NCBI GenBank assembly: GCA_008360975.2
Contig: CM039211.1
Coordinates: 65,934,565-65,998,564, forward strand
Length of the DNA stretch: 64,000 bases
Direction of reading: 5' to 3'
DNA from: Lichenostomus cassidix
Lineage: Eukaryota > Chordata > Aves > Passeriformes > Meliphagidae
Each line of letters opens with the position of its first letter. Position 1 is the stretch's first letter. The position numbers were made by a program, and so were the translations under genes. Shown piece after piece: positions 14,201-27,951 of this stretch. The notes under the pieces were generated by a model. It had not been told where the DNA came from. It ran no database searches and was given only the letters and a program-made list of their open reading frames with translations.

Positions 14201-16049
14201 AGAACACCCATTCTTCAAGAAACCCCTCACACAGTCTAGCATCCTTAATATCTGCTGTGCCAACTGCAGGGAAAAGCCACCATCCAAGAAGGGCCGCAAT
14301 ATGATTTTCATAATTTGACTGCAGCGAGAGCTTCTAAATAGCAAATACCTCTTCTACACACCTCTAGTTGTGTTTGGAAATCCACAGAGTTCTGCAATGT
14401 GGCACAGCTCAACAGCAAAGCAGGCAGGTGGGCAGAGTGAACACAGGGAGGCCACTCTACAAAGAACAGTGACGGAGGCTGTGGTTCCACAGGCATTTCT
14501 GACAGCCTACTTAGAGGCTTTCTGGATGATGAAGTCCCATTCTTTGCTCCCACAGGCGACTGTCATATAACAGTATTCATAAAAAGACCTGTTTTTAGAT
14601 TAATTAGAAACTGAAAGGGCAAAGAAACCAATTTGGAAGCTGTTCACTAACAATTAGAAAAATCGCTTTCTGATTTCTAGCCTGGGTTTGTTCATAACCG
14701 GCTTATGCCCTTCTGTTCTTGTGCTAACATTAACCTTTCACTTAAATAGCAGTAAACTTGCCAATATTTACTCCCATGCTCTATTAGTACGTGGCAGCAA
14801 CATCTGCTCTCAGCTTCCAGTCTGCTAAGCTGAGCCATACTTGCTTGGTCTCATCTCACACAACCTCAGTACCTTTCCTACCAGGACTGCCCTGACATCC
14901 CCTCTCCAACTTCTATTCTCTGATGTCTGCAGTAGTCCCCATCATCTCCAAATCATTTGCTGGTTTCCTACCTGCCATATTAGAAACATTCTAGAAATAC
15001 AGACAGAAGAGACCTAGCTGGTTTGCCACAGTGCACCACAAAGCATAAAGCAGCATGCACTTAATAATTTTACTAATTTCCCATTTTCCAGACAGTAAGG
15101 CTTTCTTTCATAACTATTTCTACAGCCCCACTAGTGAGGGCAGACAAAATGAGTTTATAGTTACTCAGAACAGCCCTTCCTTCTCTTACTGACTCAATGC
15201 CTATGTGTGGCTTAAACAGGATCCTCCTGTTTTGGGCAGATACTCCCACAGTCCAGAAGGCAGCACCACTGGTACTACACCACCTTGCAAACCTGAAGGC
15301 AAAGGCCACCCTGTATAAAAAGGGACTCGCTGCCTACGGCACCCCAGTAAACTGGCACTCAGATCTACCTCAGCCCTTCCAGCATCCAGCATGCACACTC
15401 AAGCAACAGATGAGAATCTCAAGCTATCTTTGGGATTTCACCACAGCTTTATGCCTAAATTATCCTTAGTTTTACAGCACATGAAGGATAAAGCTATCAA
15501 CAACCTCAACAAATTCTTCCTGCAGAACAGATATTGATACCCTGATGTTCTCAAGTGCCTTTCAGCAGTGCAGATGTGCTACAAACCCAGCTCACAGACT
15601 GCCAGGAAAGGCTGCAGGGCTTTTCTTAGAGATTCAAAAGCCAAGGAGAGGAAGAATAAGTCCCACCTTTACCACCTCCGGGTTTCAAATTAAACCAATG
15701 GGGAACCACTAAAAAGCCCTTTTGAAAATGTCAGTGATTAACCATCCAAGCAATGGAAATGAACCCACAGTTTGACCAAGATCTGCCTCATCTCATCAGT
15801 CCTCCACAATGTCACAAAATTGTCCAGACTGCAAATATAAAGCAGACAGTATCTGTATGGCCATGATATGGCTTAAAAATCCCATTTGAATGCCAAGAAA
15901 TTAATCTGGATGCAAAGAAAGTTTTTGTTATCACTCGTTAAGAACTATGTCCTACATAGGCAGTGTTCATTTGCTGCATCACAAGACCTTCAAGTGGCTT
16001 GAATTCTATGCAGAAAATAAAAGTGCTATTTCCAGCTGACACACCTAAA

Positions 16050-16862
16050 GGATGCAAAGACATCCAGAGGGACCTGGTCAAACTTGCAGAGTGGCCCACA
16101 GGAACATCATGAGGTTCAACAAGGCCAAGTGCTGTTGCTGTACCTGCATCAGGGCAACCCCCAGTATCAGCACAGGCTGGGCATGAACAGACCAGAGCAG
16201 CTCTGCCCAGAAGGACTTGGGGTGCTGTAGGTGAGAGGCTGGATATGCCCTGGCCATGGCACTCACTGCCCAGAGAGCCAAACGTGTCCTGGGCTGAATC
16301 CAGAGCCCTGTGGGCAGCAGGGGAAGGAGGGGATTCTGCCCCTCTGCTCTGCTCTGCTCTGGTGAGACCCACCTGGAGCACTGCATCAGCTCTGGGGTCC
16401 CTGCATGGGAGGGACATGGACCTGCTGGAGTGAGTCCAGAAGAGACACACAAAGATGATCAGAGGGATGGAGCATGGCTGAGAGAGTGGGGATTGTTCAG
16501 CCTGGGGAAGAGAAGGTTACAGGGTGACCTAATTGTGGCCTTCCAGTACATGAAGGTACAACAAGGAAGATGGAGAGACTGTTCACAAGTGACAGGACAA
16601 AGAGCAATGGTTTCAAACTGAAAGAGGGTAGGTTTAGATTAGATATTAGAAAGAAATTCTTTTCTGTGAGGGTGGTGAGGCACTGTACCAGGTTGCCCAG
16701 AGAAGTTGTGGATGCCTCATCCCTGGCAGTGTTCAAGGCCAGGTCGGATTGGGCTTTGAGCAACCTGGTGTAGTGGAAGGTGTCCCTGCCCATGGCAGGG
16801 GGGTTGGAATGAGATGATCTTTAAGGTCCGTTCCAATCCAAACCATCCTGTACTATACTGTG
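16050..16862 (+). mobile_element. CR1 non-LTR retroposon, 5'-truncated 3' part
   Basis: About 0.8 kb in sense orientation on the plus strand. It runs from the GATGCAAAGACATCCAGAGG region through GGTTCAACAAGGCCAAGTG, GATTCTGCCCCTCTGCTCTG, ACCTGCTGGAGTGAGTCCAG, CAGCCTGGGGAAGAGAAGG, GTTGCCCAGAGAAGTTGTGG and GAATGAGATGATCTTTAAGG to a terminal ATACTGTGATTTGATT. This is the familiar 3' portion of avian CR1, covering the end of the reverse-transcriptase frame and the 3' UTR. The frame is broken by stops and small indels, so it is a dead 5'-truncated copy. Open frames in this interval on both strands come from CR1. It is antisense to UNC13B. Confidence 0.93.
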
Positions 16863-19800
16863 ATTTGATTTTACATACTATGTAGAACCAGAACTGGAAT
16901 ACTAATATCTTCAAGCATAGTATTATGCAATATTACCAGCTTTTTAACTTATAAATACCACTTACACAATGGGGCAGAAAAAAAAGCAATCAATCTGGAT
17001 GCACAGTACTAGAAGACTCCAGTTATACAACTCTTACAAGACTCGAAAAATTAGCTGAGAAGAATGCAAGGCAACCCTGCCCTACATCTCAACAAGTTGT
17101 GTAACAACACAGCTTGGAAAACAAGAAACAATTGAAAGAAAAGTGAAACTAAGTTCCAGCCCCCTTTTTCTGACCTACTGGCTTTTCCTATGAAGTTATG
17201 ATATTATTCAAAGCATTTGCTAACATTGCATGAACAGTTATTGCTTCGTTTATGATGCTCTCAATGCTGGTTAGCTCATCTTTTCCTCAACTCTTGTGCT
17301 TTGTAAGCTGAAGCCCACTGCTATCCCTCTGGTGCAGCATTTCTTGTACAGATTGTTTCAGTAATACACAGCACTGGGAAATATCCCCTCCTCCCACACA
17401 GATCCTTAAAAATAAGAGTGTGAAGTCTGGCTCTCCCAACAGCCAATGCTATTTTTAAGGGCTGCGTATGTGGCAGGTAGGAGTCCCCCCACCCACCTCT
17501 CCCATTGCACCCCTATTTTGAGCAGAAGCAACTGACTTACTCCAGTGTCAGATGAAATTCACACGATTTTTACTGACGAGCACCACGCACAAGTGTCGTG
17601 TCAGGGTGGTCAGGACACCACAGGTTTCTGTGACCCATTCCAAATCAAACACAACCTCTACCACTAGAGCACACTGCTCTACTTCTGCCTGCCATTATAT
17701 CCCCAAAACAAGGTACAAAGAGGGGTGTTTTGCATGAAGTGGCAATGCTTGTCTCAGTTCCGTTTTTAGTGCTCTTCTACAGCTTTTGATATATATTACT
17801 TAGTGGACTTGGTCCACTCTTCATACAGATCCAGGTTCCATTTTTACTGAAAGCTTCACTACTGCAGCAGGTCCTGAGAAAAAACAATCACTTAATCAGA
17901 AAGGTTTTTGGAAGAGTCTTGGTACAAATGTGAATGCAAGCTGGGCACCATCAGACAAGGGAAAAGAGCCTACTGTAGTTCACCCCAGTTCAGAGGGATG
18001 AACTATGGTGCATACAGATCATTCCTCCAGCCTGCAACACTCAGGTCACTTCTGGACGTAACCACCACAGAAACTGCTGTGAACAGACGGTCTATGAGAA
18101 ATGCTGCCAGAGAAAAAAAGTCAGCAATTTTGAATACACAGTCTAATCAAGAATGCAGGAGCTGTACAAGACACAGGTTATCTATCCACATCACCAGCTC
18201 ACTGCTGCCACCCATGTCTTGCTCTCTGATCAGAAGACGTACACTTACATGGAGAGGAGTGAAGGTGACTAAAATACCTTTTTCTTCAGAAAACATCAAC
18301 TTGTTGGAATCAAAATCTGCTTTACAAGAACATAACAAATTCAAATGAGGCTATTTCTCTGGTCTAAGATGTCCAAACAGTTGAGGGAGTGCAGAGAAGA
18401 GTCATTTCCTGGAGGAAAGTTACATCTTAGCAGTTAATGAACTTTTCTAAACCATGGAAAACCTAGGTTAAAATCTCAGTATTGTTCAGCTCAGATCAGG
18501 AACAGAGTTCTATTTGGCCCTTATTCTAGATATACGTAGTTTAAAAAAAAATTGTAGGTATAATGATAGTCTATTTGCAACCAGTGCTATTATTATGATT
18601 TCAGAGAAGCACAGAATTCAGCCAAACTGGGTTACTTGAACATAATGTGCAGTACTTGCACAAAGAAAGAGATGAACCTGATTGTGGAACAAACTGTATC
18701 TCAGATGTTGCACAAAAACACCTTCCCTTTCTTTTTAACGAAATCAGTGGAATAAACTGTGGAAGAAAAGCAAACTAATCTTGGATTTCCACTTAGAGGC
18801 TTCAAAACAATTCTGACTTACAGACACATCAAGTTTCCAACACAAGACTGGAGAAGTAAAACCCCCAGAACTTGTCTGGGGTTTTTCTTACCAGCAATAC
18901 GAAGATATGGAGAAAACTGAAGGGGACAGATGCCCAGTATGCCAGGGGATAGAGATCATCAACACCAAAACTGGCTTTTAGCAGAGATGAGTATCAGTGT
19001 ATTGATAAGTTCAGAGAACCTTGCAGAACGACCCATTTGCAACTGAGCAGGCTCTGAGCTGCAATGGTCATTATGGAAAACACTGCACACTGCTTCACAA
19101 GACAGCATTTCTTTTAACTACTCTACAAGGGGAAAGGCTGCTGATCTTTTCCACTGGAGGTAAGGTTAACAAACAGCTGCTCAAAAATCATAACAGCAGC
19201 TAATGAAGACTGTTTCCTGGTGTGTATGAGCAAATAATTAACTCTTTGCTCTAACATCACTTAAAATTCATTGTAAAGCACATTAAAAATATGTAGTAGG
19301 TCTTAGGGAATCTCAGACAGGATAAATAAAAATGACTTTTATCCCAAACAGATGTGAATATGCAGATATTTTATTTAAGACACTCAGAGAAGAAGGAAGC
19401 TTTCCCTCATTGGAGTACAGCGTATCAGCTGAACCTTCCCTGGCAGAGAGGCAAAAACAGACACAAGTTGTTCAAACACCAAGGAATCACCCCACATTAA
19501 AAGCTACCTTGGGAAAAGCACAAAGGGCTTTGGAGAGTCTCGCAAGACTTGTCAGATGCAAACTCAGATGCAACAGAGAGAACCAAAATTATGAGAAGAC
19601 AGTCTCCACTACTTTTGTATTTGAATGCTTTCTAAATAACTATTGTTGTGCACTCCCCAAGAGATCTGAAAGCCGCATTTGCAGAAAGGATTTGACTGCC
19701 ACAGCCACCTAACACCAGACAGTCTGCAGTACAGCTGGCAGCAACCCTCAGATCGTGCCTGACCAATGTGATCTCTGTTTGAGCAGAGGAACAGCAAATT

Positions 19801-22335
19801 CAAGACTAAATTCAAGAATGTTCTACAGATCCCCACCAACAACAATCCCTAGGACTGGATCAGGAATGCTGGCATTCTGGTGGATGTTAAGACAACCTCC
19901 ATAAATCCTTCTTTAAGAAAAGAAGGAAGACATTTAACTGGATATATACTTTTTCTGTACAAAGAGAAGTTTCCAGTAACTCTCTGTTAGAGTCACAGTG
20001 CTTCAGTTTGCTTCTTTGCCACTGTGTGGGAGGCTTTGAAAATGCAGAGCTTACTCATCTTCATGGGACTGATAAAGAGACACCTAGGCAACAAAGCTTA
20101 AGGGAAATAAAATGCCAAAAGTAAACTATTGCATGGACTGCAAAGTCCATGAGAGGTGAAAAGGGACAGCTTCCAGTCTTTTCGTGACTGGCTCAAAGCA
20201 GTTTGTTCTCCACTAGCCAAAAGAGCTGGTGCACAGTACATGGTGTTACTGATCAGAGTAAACCAAGAGGGCTTGGGTTCACATGTGGGGGTTGATTTCA
20301 ATCACAGAGGGAGAGCTAAATAACTTATAATCAAAGTTCCAACCAAAGCTGGCACCAGACGCTGCTGGTCTCTTCACTAGGAGTGTAAGTCCAGCAAGGG
20401 CTCCTTAGGGCATCCCACTGCTGCTTATGAAGGAAATAGTGGTGCTTTGCACTAACAGCTTGCTTTCTCAAACTTAAAACAGGACTTCACACTACAAGAT
20501 CATCAACAAAAGTGATCCCAGGACCAGGGCTTTTAAAAGTGAGACCCTAATGGCTCTTAAATATTTGCATGTGCTTGATTAGAAGTGAAGCTATGGAACA
20601 TGGGAAAATCAGACCAAGGATATGACCTGTAAGACTAAAAGAAAACCCTTTTGGTTCCTGCTACTGCAGGTGATCATCATATTCCAGAAAACCACTGCCA
20701 TGAACTACATCTGCCATCTCAGTAGGTGATCTGATTACGTATCAGTAAAAAAGAACAGACTATTGACTTGTAACTGGGAAAGACAAAGGTTAAATCAAAA
20801 TAATTGGTATAAAATGATATTATGAAAAAAAGAGGAAGCAGTGCTCCAGTTACTTCGGTTTTGAAACAAAAACAAGTAAATTGCTGTATTTAATCTGCTG
20901 ACAAAATAAAAGGAAAATTATGCATAAGACTTTTTCCCCCATAAACAACTTCTGTGTAAGTGGAGAAAATTCCAGATCCCATACTCCCTTCTAATTTAAA
21001 TATACTTGAAAAGACTTGGTAAGAGGGGTAATTTGATGATTTGACTGAATTTTTGCTCTTCTCTGGTCTGCCAATTCTTCTGTTATACAAAAGTCAGATT
21101 CAAATTAATGTAATTTTAAAAGTTACACAGCCATGTCCCTAGCTGGAGGCTATTTCAGTTACTGAGGGCTGCAAGTTGAAGATGCAATAGCTACGTGTTG
21201 TTCTTCTTCTGGAAAAGCAGCTCCCACTGAGGGACTGCAGCAGATGAGCTATCAATTAATCCCTCTTTGTAGTCGAAGTTCTAAGTGTGAAGGTGAGGAT
21301 TATTGAGTCATTCCTTGCAGGGCTGAAAACCCTAGTTGATTCTAGCATAATTAAGTTTCCTCTTCATAGAGAAAGAGAATAAGAAAAACAGCAGAAGCGA
21401 AGAACAAAACGTACGTGCATGCTACAACAAAGCTTTTTAAACATGCAGTTACAAATTCCTGTGCCATTTTGTAACTGTCAAGTCTTAATTAAAATACTAC
21501 ATTTCTCTGACTCATGGTCAGAATGTAGGATGCATGTACATTATTCACATGAATATTAATCTTTTCCCAGGTAGGAGGATGAATTCCTCAGTGGATTTAT
21601 AATCACATCATATATGGAAACTTCTTGGGTGTCTTTTTCTTTTTTGGACTTTATTCTTTAAAATTTCAGTCAGATCATTAACAATAAGAGTGATAAGAGT
21701 AATTTCAGCAGTCTATGTGATAGGAGTCCATGCCTCAGATCTGTGAGGTGGAGCTCTATGTGTATTCATGAAATGATATGGCACATGGAGAAAGTGTAAC
21801 ACAGAAATGGTGCTGGAGATATCGCTTTGAAGACTGAGGACAGAACCACCAACTTCAACTCTGAAGTGCTGGAACAAACAATGATAGTCCTCTTGAAAGC
21901 TTCTAGGTAATGACAGAAGATGGAAAGATGTTAATACAGTGACCAGAGAAATGAAACACGATCTTTTCTAGCTACCAAGAGAATCACCTGGTTAGACTAT
22001 CACCACAGGGACCTTTAAAATCCTGATCTGCATCTGTAAGTCTGTATTTGTATCTCTGACTTTCAAACAAAACCTACGAACAAGCTGATGATTCAACTTG
22101 CGTAGAAAGCAACTAGCAGAGATGCTCTTCTAGATTTGAGCATAAGTGCAGAGAGAAAGGAGGATGCAAATGCATCGGAGAAAACTCTGAGAGTCATCCT
22201 GATACCTTAGAAGGAAAGGAATTAGACAAGTGTAAAAACACTATGCAATTCTAGAACACAAACTAATAAAAACTCAGAAAGTCAGTGTCTAGAGCTCACG
22301 AGAAAGACTTAACAGACCAGGGACTTCAGGAAGCT

Positions 22336-22351
22336 GTTAACAGCTGTTAAC
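22336..22351. repeat. 16-base perfect palindrome GTTAAC-AGCT-GTTAAC
   Basis: GTTAACAGCTGTTAAC equals its own reverse complement. It holds two GTTAAC sites around a central CAGCTG E-box and arises from a tandem AGCTGTTAAC duplication. It may be a transcription-factor site or chance. Confidence 0.85.
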
Positions 22352-22976
22352 AAAAATCAGAACCTGACCCAGTGAAGACACCTGCTCCCCTCCAGAAGGG
22401 CTTGAACTCTCTTCTTGAGGAAGTTTTTAAGGACAAGAATGATTGTACAGGAAAGGAATCAAAAGGCTGAAGCATAAAATTAAACATCTAGTAGTGAGCA
22501 AATGACACCATACTTGTCACATACCACAATACAGTATTTGTCACACAATATGACAAATAAAGGATGGATGCCTCCCATAGGAAGACAGAGGTATCATCAG
22601 GTGGCATTAAGAAGGCTGGATATTTGATGCCTTAATTGCTTCAGGTCTTCAGGGACAGGGACGAGCACAGTAAGGCAGCTGATAGAACTCATACTGGATT
22701 GGTGGGGGGTTTTTAAAGGAAAAAGGTTTAGAAAGTTATAAAAAAAAAAGGCTGCAGTAAAGAAAAACAAAATTGAAACAAATAACCACCTTACCTGTTT
22801 GTTAAGTCAGCTGGCTCTAATCAATATTTATCCTCAGGTTCTAGGTTGCAACACTGATAGTCATTGAGTGCTAAGAACTTGAGAAACAGGCAATGCACTT
22901 GCATATTTGAAAAAGGCAAAGCAAGTATTTATGCTTCAAAATAGTAAGACTTGGATAATTATAAAAGAACTAACTT

Positions 22977-22992
22977 CACACACACACACACA
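22977..22992. repeat. (CA)8 microsatellite
   Basis: Eight CA units on the plus strand, i.e. (UG)8 in the sense pre-mRNA of UNC13B. Confidence 0.95.
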
Positions 22993-25348
22993 ATTCCCTG
23001 GAGACTGAAGACTGGAACAAATAATCAAATTATTTGCAAATCTTCTAGAACGTAAAAAGGAGAGAAATAACTGTGAGTGCAGTTTCATCAAGAGTAGAAC
23101 TGTGTCAAATGCATTTAACTTCCTTCTGTGACACTGTAAATTACTCTAAGGGGTAGAGAGAGAACAGTAGAAGTTTTAAACCCTGTGATCTGGATGAAGC
23201 TGTTAAAAAAGATGCAAACATATTATTAAAAAAATTATAATCATGGTACCCAAATTGAAAGAATGTATCAAGCAAGATCCCTCAGGCAACTCTGGTAGCA
23301 CACAGCCCATCAACTTGGGTACCACACAACTGTGCCACAGACAACTGAAATTATTTACTCACATAAAAGGTGAGGAAGACAACGAAGTGCTTACAAAATG
23401 AAAAAAAACCAAAACTACGGTTCTTTAGGAACAAGTCCAAATCCATATTCAGCTGTAATCCAATACAAATATAGGCTATGAAACAACTGACAATGCCATT
23501 TTTCAGATGGAACCTCAGCTCTGGAAAGTGTAAAAGGCTAACTATTCATCAGTGGTAGCCTGTGATAAAAAAAGCACCATCACAGCAGGACAGCCAGTAT
23601 ACCCTGAGATATCAGGGTCACAGGCAGACCTAAGTCTTGGTTGCTCTATAGTGCACATGAGCATGCTCTCAGCTGCATTTCCACACTCAGCTTTGGACAC
23701 TGCACTTCAGGGAAAATAAAGGCATGAGTAGGAGAGAGAATTAAAAAAATTCTCTCAGGCTGATTGAAGAGTTCCTAAAAAACCTGGCAAGAAAAGGCTA
23801 AAAGAAAAAGGGTCATCTAGTGAACACAAGAAGAGAATGTGGCTTTGTCCTGTTTTTGCAGTAGCCCTTTACTATTCCAGTATTCCTTGTCCTAATGATG
23901 AGAAATGGATTTAAATGGAACAAGAGAGAGACCTAGAGCAGAGGTAAAGAAAAGCCTTTGGACAGTAAAGGCAGCTAAGAGCAGGCTCCTGGAAAGCTCC
24001 AATTCTTACATCTTTTGGTTTAAGGGAATTTTTGATCAATAGTTTTCAGCAGTGGTCAAGACAAAGCAAATAATGACATTTTGCTATCATAACTAAACTA
24101 CTGTTTCAGTAACAATCCTCTCAAAGCATGTCTTTCTTCCAATTCAGCAGAATCACAAAATGATGATGAACTTTATGGACCTTCTATTTCCTCAGAAAAA
24201 GAGAGACGTCCATTGATAGGTGTTGTTGAAAGTCTTGTCCCTTGTTTGTGCACTCATTTTTCCAAAAGGCACAGAACTAAATTGTTTTGTTTGCATACTC
24301 TACAAAATCACAGCAGAAGTTAATTTCTTCTTAAGATACTAGTGGTGCTCTTCACTTCCCACGTCACGCTGAGAGCTTTGATCCAAATCCTTTCTGATCA
24401 GAAGTAATGCAATTGTTAAATGAAAAAGCATTTACAATCCAGACAAGACAAGAGAAAAACAACTTGGCCTCCCCACATGCAAAGCAGTAACAACAACCAC
24501 TTTCTTGAAAATTTGTGAAAATCCAGAAGAGAAACAAAAGTCCTGATTATGACAGATACTGTAAAATAATTTCTTATAAAAACAAAACAAGTCATCTCTA
24601 GAAGAAAGTGGTATTTTTAAGTGAAATATATTAACTCTGCACTTAGAGCAGTAAGCAAAAGTTTATCATCTATGGAACATGAACACCATATGTTATCTTT
24701 CTGTGGGCATATAGATGGATGAAACCATAAGGTTTTTTTTTTTTAAATCCAAGTTTTTGGTTCTTAAATACTGTTTTCTAAAACAAGACTGTTTATACTG
24801 TTATAGAAAATGTCACAACCTTTTCCTTTTGACTTCCCAAATCAAGACTATTTATTTTTAAATCTTACTTTCATGAAATGGAAATACCAAGACTTACTAT
24901 ACACCCACTTTCAATAAGTATATATAAAAATATTTGATGCAAAGTTTCTCAAGGAACATTTTCACACTACAAATAATACAGATAACTCCTACTAAACTAA
25001 CAAGCTATCCTCAAGTTGCCTTGAGAAAAAGTCTTCATTTCAAACAATTTAGAATAAACCATTTAAGTCCCAGACACCATTATTACTATTTACAAATTTA
25101 GAGCTAATTTCTCAGCTTCTGCATCTTTTCTGATATTCATCTCTAGTTCCACACAATGCTGTTAAAAATGTCTGGTAGAATCAGACAGCTCTAGAATCAC
25201 CACAACATGCTGCAATCCTATACAATACATTTGATGACATTTTTGCCTGCAAAACATCGAAACTGTAATAATTGCCTTACAATGAAGAAGAAATTAAACC
25301 TTGAGCCACAGCAGCTCAGAAAAGGAGCAAAGCAATACTCCATCCTAC

Positions 25349-25439
25349 CTGTTGAAGCTGCAGTCGGACTTTGTTAATTGCTCTAATCCAATGGGCTCTT
25401 GCTGGAGGAAACGGTGGTAGCTCGATGTCACCCTCGTAT
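25349..25439 (-). CDS. UNC13B: UNC13B exon: calmodulin-binding Trp helix
   Basis: A 91-base exon with acceptor gctttcaag before 25439 and donor gtagga from 25348 down. One base completes Arg, then 30 residues follow: YEGDIELPPFPP, then ARAHWIRAINKVRLQLQQ. It ends in phase 0. The RAHWIRAxxKVRLQLQ helix is the calmodulin-binding site of Munc13-1 and ubMunc13-2, with Trp (residue 17 of this exon) as the anchor. From family knowledge, Ca2+/calmodulin binding here augments vesicle priming during short-term plasticity. The site sits just N-terminal to the C1 diacylglycerol-binding domain, whose exons are not in the window. The next exon must start in phase 0. Confidence 0.95.
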
Positions 25440-27339
25440 CTTGAAAGCAAGAAACAGGAAATCACTACATGAAAAACCCTCACCTGTAGCATTAAATTTT
25501 CAACCACATGGTGCAATCACAGCTTCATCTGTGGAAGCTGAAAGAACCAACAGGCTCCAGCCAACACAGCCCTGCACGTGCTCTGGGAAGCGAGATGCTA
25601 AAGCAGGAGTTTCCTTAGACACAGGAGGTGCCTTGGAAACTGGCAACCTGCAAGATGTGAGTCTGTACACAGACCTAGGAGGAAGATGATGTTTGTGAGA
25701 ACATCAGGAAAGCAATCTACAACATCTGATCAAGCCAATGCAACTCAATGGTATTGTTATTACAGACACAAAGAAGTAGACTTTATATTTCCACGCCTGT
25801 TGCAGTCCCCTTCTAACCACTGCCCCTTCCTACTCCTCCTGCTACATATTTACAGCCGCTCTGTAGTGGTAACACTGGCAACAAGGCTCAGCCATGTGTC
25901 TCCCCTGTGCATTGAACCTTTGTCACACCACTCTTTCCTACATCTTTTCAAGAGGACATGTGGACCTGTCAGCAATGCTCCACCTCAGTGCCCCACAGCA
26001 CATCTTGCAACCCCTAACCTTGTGATACCTCAGACTTCTGATGGCATTCCTCCTTTTGTATGTTGCTGATGTGTAAATCACAAAAACAAACACCTCTTCC
26101 TGCCTGCAAAGCACCCCACACTGCTGATAGTATAAAACAACCCTACAGCTGAAAGCAACACACATCCATGCTTCAGGTGCAGCTCTAGGGATCAAAATTC
26201 AGAATTCAGTTCCATGCATACTCCATGGAGACAGGAGAGCACTGCCAGAGAGTGGAGAGAAAGGGAGCCAGTGAGGCAGGAGCATCCAAGCTAGATGCCT
26301 AAATTAGCCTGAAACAGACTATGTGAATAACCTTTCCTGTGAACAAATATAGGCCAGCCATTCTGGGACAAGACTCCTGCTGCTCTGTAAGGAAAAGAGG
26401 AAAGTGAATCAGAGTTTAAAAACAGTTTAACACTTTTCTAGTCTTGTTTTCCTCTTTTCATCTTTAGTGTAAGGCTTGCCTACACATGAACTCCTGCAGT
26501 TAATTCTATCATCCAAGCGCAGTGACACCAGCTGTACCCTCCAAAGGGTACAGACAGGCAGACATCTTCCCATGGATCTAACTGAACCAGATAAAAAAAA
26601 AAAAAAAGTCCCTCATGAAAGTATAACCACATCCAGGGGCTGCAATGACTTGATTACCTCAAGGAAAAATGTCACTCCCAAATTTAAGCAATGAAATTTG
26701 AAATTCCTGTAAAACCTGTGCAAAACCCAGTACTCTACTCCCCCAAACTTAGACGAAATACTTTTGAAGCCTGTTTTCAATACTGTTGACAGCTTGGAAA
26801 ATCAAAGTACAAGGACAAGAAAAGCTGCCACAGTTAGTCAGAGCAAAATGTCTATTCATGCCATGATTCTACAACCTACAACTACATAAACATTAACTCA
26901 AATGGTGGTAGTCTACTACACAAGAATGGAACTAGTGAAGCTCTAACCATGAAAACACATAATTCTTGGTTGCTCAAGCATAAACTTGATCCCACATGAG
27001 CAATGGAAGCAGCTATTTTGGGGCCAGAGTATGTTCATCAAACCAGAAACAGAAGATCCAGCACATGAGCTTCAAAGCACTAGATGGTGTTCCTCTTTAC
27101 ATACACAAACCCATGGTTTAGCATGTGTTCCTCTTTGCCCATACAGCAAACATAGCTTCAGCTTAGCAAACGTCCCACAAGTAATTGGTCCTGCACAATA
27201 GATGTTCCATAGATCAGCAACATCAACTCATTGTCAGAGAAGGCTGCAAGACCAATGTACATAATTTGCCCCAGGAAATGGGAAATAGAAGAAGCATCTT
27301 TGAAGTAGCTGAAAACAACTTGGTAATAGTTTCACCTAC
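25440..27339 (-). other. UNC13B: UNC13B intron, 1.9 kb
   Basis: Intron with donor gtaggt at 27339 and acceptor tttcttgctttcaag before 25439. It contains an A run near 26.59 kb. Open frames on both strands (for example plus 25686-26069) have no recognisable homology. Confidence 0.88.
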
Positions 27340-27666
27340 CTCAATTGAACTCCTACATCAATATCCTTGGGCTTCTCAGGTTCCAGAGGTATCTTAGCTG
27401 CAGAATGGTCTGCAGGCTTTTCCTCAGTCTTGCAGACCTTCTCCTCCTCTCCTTTGCCATGAAGCTCCTCTTGTTCCTTGAGCCACGTCTGACCATCCTT
27501 CTGGTAGCTGCCCGAACTGTGGTACGAGTGATTCGACTGCCTTTCCTGGTGATCATCCTCCTGCTCAGAGCCATGGGCACTTTCATGGGAATGTTCCAGC
27601 TCACTTAGATGAGAGCTTTCCTGGCTGACATTGCAAGAGGAGCCATATCTACTACTGCCAGCAGGA
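27340..27666 (-). CDS. UNC13B: UNC13B exon: [12 protein letters not shown] linker
   Basis: A 327-base exon with acceptor ctctcatag before 27666 and donor gtaggt from 27339 down. It begins with one base that completes Ser, encodes about 108 residues and ends with AG, so it is a symmetric phase 2-2 exon. The protein starts [20 protein letters not shown], continues SELEHSHE...QEDDHQE...[10 protein letters not shown] and ends [13 protein letters not shown]. Munc13-1 has the same [20 protein letters not shown] block directly after the DYxExxA segment, so the homology supports the splice from exon 42873-43095 without the giant exon. It is an acidic, His/Ser-rich disordered linker before the calmodulin-binding helix. 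An in-frame ATG at 27680 is on the intron side of the acceptor and is not a start. Confidence 0.95.
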
Positions 27667-27920
27667 CTATGAGAGAACAAAGAAGTCCATCAGAAAAAAC
27701 AGAGGCTTGGAAAAACACAAAACAACCTGCACATCTGAAAAACTGAGCAGGACACTAAATATTACTGAAAGGACATGTTATGAAGCTGTATTTAAGTATT
27801 CTGTTCTTATGATTATTATTATCTAAATATAGACTTCTGAACCTCCAAAGTTTGGTAGGCAGTAGAGATACTTCATACACGGCCTATTGGCATATAGAAA
27901 ATATATGCTTTTTTTTGTAT

Positions 27921-27951
<31 letters not shown>

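Larger units (their letters stand above)
1..25348 (-). other. UNC13B: UNC13B intron (partial), over 25 kb, no exon found
   Basis: Below the calmodulin-helix exon I looked for the next Munc13 segments (the WLPEGPAGG...IDSMP-type stretch and the Cys-rich C1 domain) in the minus-strand frames and did not see them, so this reads as a very long intron, or as an intron plus unrecognised small exons. It contains two CR1 fragments, a (CA)8 run, minor tandem duplications and one motif-rich candidate regulatory stretch near 11.1 kb. The many short open frames lack homology. The longest, plus 6773-7288, is a pyrimidine-rich Cys/His/Pro/Ser frame that I do not regard as a gene. Confidence 0.7.

Noticed and set aside
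15938..16621. Overlapping open frames on both strands, up to 170 codons
   Set aside because: All fall in or at the edge of the CR1 element at 16050-16862 and are not host genes.
24150..24200. Possible CR1 tail (AATCACAAAATGATG...)
   Set aside because: Only a short, weak similarity to the CR1 3' end; not enough to annotate.
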